Source: JAENWD01 sp963796915 (lineage in GTDB: Bacteria; Acidobacteriota; Vicinamibacteria; Vicinamibacterales; JAENWD01). Taken from it: a DNA stretch of 64,000 nucleotides. This document shows, one piece after another, positions 57,685 to 64,000 of this stretch; position 1 is the first letter of the stretch, and the number at the start of each line of letters is the position of its first letter. Both the position numbers and the translations under genes were made by a program. Location of the stretch: assembly GCA_963796915.1 (NCBI GenBank), contig CAWCNI010000001.1, positions 74,841-138,840 on the forward strand, written 5' to 3'. Below the pieces are notes generated by a model that was not told the origin of the DNA, searched no databases, and saw only the letters and a program-made list of their open reading frames with translations.

Positions 57685-58523
57685 TTCAGGTACTTCACAT
57701 TGGTTAAAAAGTCGAATGACGAAGAAGACGTCAAACGCGCCATGCGTCACCGACCTTCCCAGCCTGCCGACCAGTTCGAACACTTGGTTTTGGTCGATGA
57801 CTTCGCATGGGATGAATCATGTGTTTAACCAACCGAAAGCGGAATGAGTTGAATTTGATCAACATCTGCTCGGGAAATGACCAGATGGCGGTACGGCGCA
57901 GCGCTCGACCGGGTCGCGCGTATTCCGGCCGACTCGAGCGCAGGGATCGCTGAAATCAAGGAAGGCTGGAGGGTGAAGTTGGTCGTATTCGGCGCCAGAC
58001 GAACGTCATCCAGATGACGCGCCGATTTCCGCTTTGCAGTTGGCGCGGCGGCCCGCGCAACGGGTAGGCGGCCAAATACAAGCGCTTACCGGGAACGGCT
58101 GAACGACCCGCGTCGATCATCCGTCTTGAGTTGAAACTAACTGACGATGATCTCTGCGCTCGCCTGTAAGAAATGCAAGTCAGCGAGTCGTCCCTCTTGC
58201 GGCTGTGCACGAGAGCATCTTCCCTGTCGGCTCGATCATCGCCCCCGCACCCGCTGCGTGGGTACCTAGCTCTGCGCTGTCCGGCGCTCTTTGCGTCCAC
58301 GTTGAGGAATGCGATTCCGGCTAGCGTCGCTCAACTGCGTGAGATGCCAGGAGAGACCTCCATCGAGTCGACCGACGTCTTCAGGCCAGAGCCTGCACGA
58401 GTTCCTTGCCGATTTCCGTTCGCCACAGCGTTTATAGCGAATGACTCTGGATGCAACCCGGGCCCGTTCACGAGACAGTGAATTGAGTGATCGTCAGTGC
58501 CCGATTTCACCGATATCCAGTGC
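57685..58523. other. Gene-free region with an inverted 9-mer pair
   Basis: No gene is recognised in 839 nt. TTGGTTAAA at 57700-57708 and its inverse TTTAACCAA at 57824-57832 bracket a 115-nt segment upstream of the SDR gene and could be operator halves. The rest is of noticeably lower GC than the DNA left of 57.2 kb and has only short frames. Confidence 0.45.
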
Positions 58524-59219
58524 TCACACAGTCGATCCAAACAGCGTACCGATTCCAGCAGTGACGCCCATTGCCAACGCACCCCAAAAAGTGACCCGAA
58601 TCGCGCCGCGCGCAACACTCGAACCGCCCGCACGAGCGGCCAAAGCGCCCAGCAACGCGAGAAAAGCCAGTGAAGATCCGGCAACCAGTGGAATCAATCG
58701 GTCGGACGGCACGAAAGTAGTCACCAACAGCGGCATTGCCGCACCGACAGCGAAGCTTGCTGCTGATGCCAACGCGGCCTGAATTGGACGCGCCAGGGTA
58801 TCATCCGTGATGCCCAGCTCGTCGCGAGCGTGCGTGCCCAATGCGTCGTGAGCCATCAACTGTTCAGCAACTCGTTTCGCAAGAACTGGATCGAGCCCGC
58901 GAGACACATAGATTCCCTCTAACTCCCGATGCTCACCCGCATTATCAGCCTTGAGTTCGGCGCGTTCTCGTTGAAGGTCTGCGCGCTCGGTGTCTGATTG
59001 GGAACTAACGGAGACGTACTCGCCAGCGGCCATCGACATGGCTCCGGCGACGAGGCCTGCGATGCCCGCTACCATGAGACTGCTGTGGGACCCGTGCGCG
59101 GCAGCGACACCGAGAAGCAAGCTGGAGGTCGACAACACGCCGTCATTCGCACCCAGCACGGCGGCGCGCAGCCAGCCGATGCGGTTGACGTGGTGTCGTT
59201 CTGCCGTCATTACTTCCAT
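58524..59219 (-). CDS. VIT1/CCC1-type iron/manganese transporter family protein
   Basis: A 231-aa membrane protein. The start ATG at 59219 has AGGA 6 nt upstream. The VIT signature H-H-V-N-R-I-G-W-L-R-A-A-V-L-G-A-N-D-G is at residues 8-26, A-M-S-M-A-A-G-E-Y-V-S-V-S-S-Q near 60-75, then an acidic metal-binding helix (E-R-A-D-L...E-L-E-G-I-Y) and three C-terminal helices. It probably moves Fe2+ or Mn2+ out of the cytoplasm. It is the one full-length recognisable gene in the otherwise fragmentary right end. Confidence 0.88.
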   Translation of the reverse strand: MEVMTAERHHVNRIGWLRAAVLGANDGVLSTSSLLLGVAAAHGSHSSLMVAGIAGLVAGAMSMAAGEYVSVSSQSDTERADLQRERAELKADNAGEHRELEGIYVSRGLDPVLAKRVAEQLMAHDALGTHARDELGITDDTLARPIQAALASAASFAVGAAMPLLVTTFVPSDRLIPLVAGSSLAFLALLGALAARAGGSSVARGAIRVTFWGALAMGVTAGIGTLFGSTV

Positions 59220-59267
59220 GCAATATCCTATCAACGTTGTGGATATTGCGTCACCCTCGAAAACGAG

Positions 59268-59498
59268 TCAGATCCAGTGCTTTTGCAGCAGCCACCTTGT
59301 TGTGATTTGCGTCAGATGCATGTATGCCAGCAGCGTCAGCATGAGGATCGGCCAGAAAAGAGGGGGGTGCGTGAAGCCGAGTGCGTCGGCCATGGGGTAA
59401 TGAGGCAGGTCTATCCCACCGGCCATCACTGTCATCGTCAGTGACCAACTCGCTCGGCTCTGTAGGAATGGAATCAAGCTGTCTGGAGAGAGGAGCAA
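59268..59498 (-). pseudogene. mgtA: MgtA-type Mg2+-transporting P-type ATPase, C-terminal remnant
   Basis: About 75 residues matching only the last two transmembrane helices of MgtA: I-P-F-L-Q-S-R-A-S-W, then P-H-Y-P-M-A-D-A-L-G-F and L-L-A-Y-M-H-L-T-Q-I-T-T-R-W. The full protein is about 900 aa. Upstream of 59498 no trace of the ATPase domain is seen. It is a deletion remnant. Confidence 0.7.
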
Positions 59499-59574
59499 GG
59501 GCCTGAGGCATCTGCCCAGGGATACGTTACCAACACGAAGGCGGGGGATATCTCAGCTCCCAAGTCGAATTCGA

Positions 59575-59820
59575 CTACGAAGCACTTTCATCGAGGCCCC
59601 AACTCTCCCAGCACTGTCGGTGCAGATGGAGCGTCAATGATTCGGCGCCGCGCTTGAATTCGGATTCGAACTCGATTTCGCTCGGCCCAATGATTCGCCC
59701 ACATGCTTCGCACTCATACTTGGAGCCCATCCCTCCCCATAGTCGTATGAATCGTCCTCCGGGCAATCCACGACGGAGAAGTACATCGCGCACGCCCTGT
59801 AGCGGTGGGTCATCTCGCAT
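59575..59820 (-). CDS. Small Cys/His protein of a conserved hypothetical family
   Basis: An 81-aa protein: R-L-W-G-G-M-G-S-K-Y-E-C-E-A-C-G near residues 26-41, then I-G-P-S-E-I-E-F-E-S-E-F and L-H-L-H-R-Q-C-W-E-S-W. I recall this layout (W-G-G-x-G-S, C-x-x-C, E-x-E-x-E-F, H-x-H-x-x-C) from widespread small proteobacterial proteins of unknown function; a zinc site C-x2-C...H-x-H-x3-C is plausible. The frame is intact. Confidence 0.6.
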   Translation of the reverse strand: MRDDPPLQGVRDVLLRRGLPGGRFIRLWGGMGSKYECEACGRIIGPSEIEFESEFKRGAESLTLHLHRQCWESWGLDESAS

Positions 59821-59834
59821 TGTGGCTTCCTCAA

Positions 59835-60193
59835 TGCTGAATCGAGCGACTATCGCTGATCATGAGTGGGCCCTCAACCGATGTATTGGATTACACGTCG
59901 AGCCTAAGATTGATCATTTCCGTTTGGATTTCAGTGCGGTACCGCACGCAGAGAAATTGCGTCATTCGACGCATTTGAACGCCGTTTGTGTCTTCGACAA
60001 AGCTAAGATGCCGACTCAATGCCGACCTCATTTTCCTGCTCGCGCGGTACACGCAGCCTGTCAATGCTGCCAATCTTCGCCGGTCGAGCATAGATATGCT
60101 TAGAATGAGTCATGGACGGGAACCCATCGGTATTTCAGAACTTCCGGTAACTCGCTTCCCAGGGCGCAACTCGACGATCACGTCCCCTCCGCG
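59835..60193. other. Gene-poor region
   Basis: No gene is recognised. A minus-strand frame (59891-60091) contains the words R-H-L-S-F-V-E-D-T-N-G-V, which faintly recall a ribosome-hibernation-factor motif, but the rest does not support it. Base composition is close to 50 percent GC. Confidence 0.35.
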
Positions 60194-60526
60194 GTGATTG
60201 CCTTTGAGCACCACCTGACAAGCAGTGGTTCCACCAACGAAACGGCTGCCTCCACGGGTGTCATTGATGCCGCCAGCGCCCACGGCGTGCATCGTTGGCA
60301 ACGAGGATTTGACCTCCGGGAAGTGGTCCACGTGGACCCCAACGTTCTCACCGTGGCAGTTGAGCGCCCGGTGATTTCTCAGCTCTCCCAGGTAGGCATA
60401 CCGGGCTTGCGTGCACGTTTGTCCCAATTTCGGCGGGGTGTTGTGCAGTCGCAATTCCTGGGATTCGTCGGTCGTCACCTGATGCGCGAGCGCCATACAC
60501 CGCGGGACTCTGCGCGGTGTTGTTAA
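60194..60526 (+). pseudogene. Possible remnant of a sensor histidine kinase N-terminal domain
   Basis: A 110-aa frame with S-A-H-G-V-H-R-W-Q-R-G-F-D-L-R-E-V-V-H-V at about residues 29-48 and A-V-E-R-P-V-I-S further on. These resemble the H-G...L-x-x-G-F-T-V-x-Q-V-V-H-D-Y and A-V-E-R-x-A-P-I-S blocks of a family of soil-bacterial histidine kinases. The kinase core is absent. The opposite strand is also open and unrecognised. Confidence 0.3.
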
Positions 60527-60582
60527 TCAGTGAGCTTCGGGACGTTATAATCTTGACGCCGCGGGTCGCAGCACGACCTTGA

Positions 60583-60765
60583 TTACGCCGTCCTCCTTAT
60601 CGCGAAGTCGAGCCGCAAAGCCGCGATGTTCGCAACCTCCAAGTGCTCGTGTTGGTCCTGCATGAGAGCAATGAGCGGTGAGACCACCACCACCAAGCCC
60701 TCGAGAAACAGGGCGGGCAGCTGATAGCAAAGCGATTTGCCTGCACCGGTCGGTAGGTTTGCACA
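60583..60765 (-). pseudogene. recQ: RecQ helicase motif I/Ia remnant
   Basis: About 40 residues match RecQ: L-P-T-G-A-G-K-S-L-C-Y-Q-L-P-A (Walker A, motif I) and V-V-V-V-S-P-L-I-A-L-M-Q-D-Q (motif Ia). On both sides the similarity stops within about 15 residues; RecQ is normally about 600 aa. It is a gene fragment with no intact helicase nearby. Confidence 0.65.
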
Positions 60766-61058
60766 GTTAGATGTTTGGTTTTCATTGCCTGACACCTCTC
60801 GGGGAGCGCAATCGTGCGCGCTCGCAAACTGAATCTCCATGCCTATAGTCCGACATCTTTTGTAGGACCGAATCTAGTCTTACGGGGTGAGCTCGGCGAC
60901 CAGAGACTTGGGTACTGACGTCGATTGCTGAGCGCAGGTCTTTCGAACATCATGACATCCTGGATTGGCTCTACGTTGCCCACGGTTCATAACATGTGAT
61001 GTTGAGGCCTGCTGTCGTTGCGGGGATACTGTGATCACTGATGCAAAGGCGAAGCACA

Positions 61059-61232
61059 ATGAATACTGACGTCAAGGACCCGAAGCGAGAGCGAGATCAT
61101 TCGGATGAGGCCAAAAATAGTTCTGCCGATTCAGCAGCCGGGACCGAGAAAGCACTGAAGGGTGGTTCCGAGCCCGCGAAGCGCCAAGCCGAGCGCGATT
61201 GGAAAGAAAGTTCCAAGGAGTCGGGCGAGTAG
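61059..61232 (+). CDS. Small hydrophilic, highly charged protein
   Basis: A 57-aa protein (M-N-T-D-V-K-D-P-K-R-E-R-D-H-S) made almost only of charged, Ser, Gly and Ala residues, probably disordered. ATG 61041 is an alternative start. AAGG lies about 10 nt upstream. Similar small stress-associated proteins are common, but no family was identified. Confidence 0.4.
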   Translation: MNTDVKDPKRERDHSDEAKNSSADSAAGTEKALKGGSEPAKRQAERDWKESSKESGE

Positions 61233-61364
61233 ACTGCGCCACGGCACCGGGCACATGCAATCAGCTCGTCGCGGACGGCGTGGTCATGTCAGGCATCCGG
61301 CTCAGCGTCTACAGAGACAACGCCGTTGCTTTTGCCCGATGGATGCTTAGTACTGTATATCGGT

Positions 61365-61628
61365 ATGGGTAAGCTTGCTTCAACTGTGTGGAGGTGGCTG
61401 ATGCTGGTCGTGCTATTTTTATTTACGGTAGTTGCGGGTCTGGCTGGCGCCGTCTGGGAATGGGTAAACATCTCCAGGCTCTTAATTAGGGATCACCCGG
61501 AAGAACGGGGAGGGAGCGCCTATCCAGCACTTCGGCGCAAAATTGTCGAAACGAACCGGGAGCCGGAGTTTCCGGCTGGCATTCCTTTTCCTGCACCGAC
61601 TGTTACGTCCTCGATTGCCATGTTGTAG
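61365..61628 (+). CDS. Small membrane protein of unknown function
   Basis: An 87-aa protein. One strong transmembrane helix (W-L-M-L-V-V-L-F-L-F-T-V-V-A-G-L-A-G-A-V, residues 10-29) is followed by a soluble tail with R-L-L-I-R-D-H-P-E-E-R. No clear ribosome site was seen. No family recognised. Confidence 0.45.
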   Translation: MGKLASTVWRWLMLVVLFLFTVVAGLAGAVWEWVNISRLLIRDHPEERGGSAYPALRRKIVETNREPEFPAGIPFPAPTVTSSIAML

Positions 61629-61677
61629 ATTCTGGGCTAGGCAGTTGAGTTGCTTTGTATAACCGTTTTCCGTGCAC

Positions 61678-62236
61678 TCAACTTCTTTTGGAGTTCAGGG
61701 CCCAGATAGACGCGGTGAGTATCGTGGCAAAGGCCACCCAACCGGCAAACGGCATCGCAGCGCGAGCGGCGGCTTTGTCGACTTTTTGAGCCTCTCTGAG
61801 ATAGGCGATGCTACTGCCGGCCATAGCCGCGGCGGCCACGGAATTTGCGCCAAGTTGCGACGCGCGAAGAACAGACGGCTCCAACCACCGATCATGAGGA
61901 TGTTCACGGACCAAAGACCGAGCGCTCGAGTGCGAGCAACGTTAGGGCGGGCCCTGAGTAGCCGGTAGGCCGACACGGCAAGTAAAGCTTCAATGCCTGT
62001 CCAAGCCACCGGAAAGAGCCAATCTGCGGCTTGAATGAGGGCTGTCTCAGCAGGGCGTACCAAACAAATATTTTTGGATGGTTCGGTGAGGGAGTCGTGG
62101 ATGCGCTCATGGCGATCGGCAAAAACACGGATGTCGATGCGATCAGGGCTGCCGCAGCTGGAGAAAGCCGGCACGAATTACCGATGCAATTTGTCATGCT
62201 ACGAACTCTGCAGGCAAAAAAGTCCCACTCGTTCAC
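61678..62236 (-). pseudogene. tspO: TspO/MBR-family membrane protein, two frameshifts
   Basis: The three frames together give about 186 aa: a first helix with A-S-T-S-V-F-L-P-I-A-M-S-A, N-H-P-K-I-F-V-W-Y-A-L-L-R-Q-P-S-F-K-P, then D-W-L-F-P-V-A-W-T-G-I-E-A, L-G-L-W-S-V-N-I-L-M-I-G-G-W-S, and W-V-A-F-A-T-I-L-T-A-S-I-W. TspO binds porphyrins and related ligands. Shifts near 62023 and 61855 each look like a missing base. The start (62236) overlaps the upstream DUF4126 stop as ATGA, so the two were an operon. Confidence 0.75.
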
Positions 62237-62695
62237 GCGCGCTCATCCCTTCGCCCCGCGTGTGCAACCCATAGGGCGGCACTCAAGGCGACGGCATCTT
62301 CGATCAGACCCGTAGAGGTTTGTCCGCTGTGACGAATGGCGCGCTTGCGGAGTGCAAAAGTTAGGTAGGCCGCGCCTACTGCGACCGTGGCGCCTAACAC
62401 CGCACCGAGGTGCCGGTCTCGCGAAGGAGCCACCCGGCGCCCGCGATGGCTCCCGTAGCGCTCGAGCGAGGATGCCCGGTTTGATGATGCGATCAGGGGC
62501 GGAATGCAGCTTGTCACCGAGTAACTCTGCGGCGGCGAGTGCGAGTGTCACTTTAGAGACCCCGGGAGAAGACAATAGCGACAGCGGACCGGTGTGACTC
62601 GATGCCGAGTCACGTCTTGCTGCCCAACTGACCACCGCTAGCGGCGTCATTGACCGCATGCCAGCGACGATGCCGATGAGGATCGAACGTATCAT
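62233..62695 (-). pseudogene. DUF4126 membrane protein, frameshifted
   Basis: The pieces in order are M-I-R-S-I-L-I-G-I-V-A-G-M-R-S-M-T-P-L-A, then D-K-L-H-S-A-P-D-R, T-G-A-I-A-G-A-G in a second frame, and V-G-A-A-Y-L-T-F-A-L-R-K, G-L-I-E-D-A-V-A-L-S-A-A-L-W in a third. This is the full course of a DUF4126 protein of about 154 aa with shifts near 62452 and 62435. The function of the family is unknown. It lies immediately upstream of tspO. Confidence 0.7.
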
Positions 62696-62960
62696 GATGT
62701 CCTCCGAGTATTGGTATGCACGTGCATCCGTCGAGTCATTGCCGACACGTCAGCCATCTCCGCCGGGAGCAGAGGTGGATGGCTTCTTTACGCACTGCAC
62801 GTCGCACTGATGCTCAAGCCATTTGTGGGGGGGCGGTCTTTTATCTCCGCCGCCAAGCGCAAGTCGCTGCCGCTTTCGGCAATCGAACGCAGAGGCCCGA
62901 TGGTAGCCAATCCGGCAGCCTAAATGTGCAAAGAGTTCCGGCGCGGTAGAGGTTTCAAGT

Positions 62961-63146
62961 CTATTTCTCGTTGCGCACGTGATGGTCGTTCCGTGGATCG
63001 TGTCCTTCCTTCGAGTCGACATCCGAATTGCCTGTCTGCGCGCCCTGATTGGGCTGGGTTTGCTGTCGGCTGGCGCCGGACTTCGGCCGCCCGGGCGTAT
63101 CCGGCTTCTGGGGGTCGGTTCCGGCCGTCGTTTCGCGTTGTGACAT
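62961..63146 (-). CDS. Small hydrophilic Gln/Asp-rich protein
   Basis: A 61-aa protein starting M-S-Q-R-E-T-T-A-G-T-D-P-Q-K-P and ending with a His/Asn-rich tail (D-P-R-N-D-H-H-V-R-N-E-K). It is almost certainly disordered. The frame is intact, and the amino-acid use is far from the window's GC-driven Arg/Ala bias, which argues for a real gene. No family recognised. Confidence 0.4.
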   Translation of the reverse strand: MSQRETTAGTDPQKPDTPGRPKSGASRQQTQPNQGAQTGNSDVDSKEGHDPRNDHHVRNEK

Positions 63147-63318
63147 TGAAGTGATCTCTATTGAAGGATAGGGAGTTGGGAGCACGTTTCAATCCTGACT
63201 CTCCAGCACATCGGCAGTCCTTGCGGAACACACACACACACGTTCCCAATGTGAAGTAAATCCGATGAACCCTGGATCAACATTGGACCGCGACTGACCG
63301 ACTGCGGAGAGTCATGAC

Positions 63319-63640
63319 CCGATGCGAAGAAACCTTTGATCGGCGGTGCGCTTGCCGCTGGCGTAGCCTTCGCTGAGCGTGCGGGGGCGCAAACTGGGCG
63401 TTCGGAGCAAATCGGGCGCGCTGATGTCGAGCCTCAGGAATTGGACGGGCAGCCTATACCCGAGCCGCCTGCCGAGAAAAGCGCGGTCCAATCAAGGCCG
63501 GTCGCGCATCTGTGTTGAGGGGAAGTCGCCGTGAAAATCGGCGCCGCGCACGATTCGGCCGAGCATTTGCCGTGGAGTTCGCAGCGAACGGCGCTGAGGT
63601 TGTCGTAGTCCGAGTCCGCCCTCCTGGGAGGAGCGAGATC
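63319..63640 (+). pseudogene. Remnant of a signal-peptide-bearing SDR oxidoreductase
   Basis: M-R-R-N-L, a frame change, then I-G-G-A-L-A-A-G-V-A-F-A-E-R-A-G-A-Q form a twin-arginine-like signal. E-P-Q-E-L-D-G-Q-P-I-P-E-P-P follows. After a stop at 63518 another frame gives G-R-A-F-A-V-E-F-A-A-N-G-A-E-V-V, the second half of an SDR nucleotide-binding motif. DNA between (about 63525-63560) resembles a mutated T-G-A-A-R-G-I-G. Several indels and substitutions show real decay. A Gfo/Idh-type oxidoreductase is the alternative for the signal part. Confidence 0.45.
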
Positions 63641-64000
63641 GAGAGAGTGAGTGCGTGCGTTGGCACGACGCCGCTCCTTTTAGTCGGCCTGCGTGAGCCG
63701 CTTGGAGGCCGACAATCTAAATTTGGTGGGCTCGTGCAATACGGATCGAATTCTTTCTCCTCGGCGCTCAAAAGTTGTTTGTTTGCGGCGGGGGCCACCC
63801 GCGGCACGATTCGAAACTTCCTGCCAGGGGTTTCCTGAACCAGAGCAGGTCTGATTGACATAATGCTCACACGGCTCGCGCCACCCGCTTGGATCGTCCA
63901 TTCCCCACATCCACTTGGCGCATCCAGGCGGATGGCGCTAACCGGTGTCACCTCACCGCAACGCGGCACGGCTAGGCCTTGGGCTGTTTGGGAATCACAA
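63641..64000. other. Gene-poor right edge
   Basis: Both strands have open frames here, but none shows a recognisable motif or a sensible start. I see no gene. Confidence 0.35.

Noticed and set aside
59891..60091. Ribosome hibernation factor fragment on the minus strand
   Set aside because: Only a few residues (V-E-D-T-N-G-V) fit; flanking sequence does not.
62711..63022. Two short overlapping frames between DUF4126 and the small hydrophilic gene
   Set aside because: No start context, no motif, and unlikely composition on either strand.
1..64000. tRNA, rRNA, prophage or integrase genes
   Set aside because: None could be recognised by eye; a covariance-model scan would be needed to exclude a tRNA.

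Overview
This window reads as a GC-rich soil bacterium, most probably an acidobacterium (Vicinamibacteria-like). The family mix supports this: two ADOP-type MacB/FtsX permeases, an Oar-type TonB-dependent receptor with an N-terminal carboxypeptidase-regulatory-like domain, an FG-GAP/ASPIC (CRTAC1) protein beside TPR proteins, Hanks-type kinases (one with a TolB-like propeller tail), PEP-CTERM proteins, a PQQ dehydrogenase with an inserted haem-c site, and DUF481/DUF2092/RraA-like secreted proteins. The taxonomic call is inference from families; no rRNA, tRNA or CRISPR array was seen.

Layout. 0-4.2 kb: small hypotheticals, a broken ADOP permease and an exported beta-carbonic anhydrase. 4.5-10.1 kb: cold-shock protein, RhlE-type helicase, RraA-like protein and an M48 protease fused to a beta-propeller. 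10.2-15.2 kb: membrane kinase, outer-membrane protein, ExbD/TolR and a PEP-CTERM protein. 15.3-23.3 kb: PQQ dehydrogenase, a second PEP-CTERM protein, LuxR-type regulator, flavin monooxygenase, MsrB and a SthA-like flavoprotein. 23.3-28.1 kb: a run of minus-strand envelope proteins. 28.1-37.8 kb: Rieske/FAD reductase, alpha/beta hydrolase, ProC, cytosolic carbonic anhydrase, apionate-lactonase-like protein, LtrA and a second kinase. 38-43.3 kb: second ADOP permease, GH29 alpha-L-fucosidase and a ROK regulator. 43.4-52.2 kb: a CRTAC1-TPR-TPR operon divergent from the TonB receptor, with a good promoter and a 13-bp triple repeat between them. 52.4-57.2 kb: palindromic repeat array, UBP zinc finger, a cNMP/glutaredoxin/thioredoxin-reductase-like flavoprotein, Dps, DoxX and an MFS transporter.

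At about 57.24 kb an MFS gene and a convergent SDR gene are both cut off at the same point. Beyond it the DNA is less GC-rich and mostly holds fragments: MgtA tail, RecQ motif I piece, frameshifted TspO and DUF4126 genes, and a Tat-signal SDR remnant, with only a VIT-type gene and a few small genes intact. This is either a decaying island or an assembly junction.

The most striking global signal is that many otherwise normal genes in the first 52 kb carry one extra base. Nearly every such gene has a length of 1 modulo 3, and in eight of them the shift maps next to the tetranucleotide GTAC. I interpret this as a read-level artefact, possibly marking a modified GTAC motif, not gene death. Genes broken by a single such indel are therefore listed as CDS with the shift stated.
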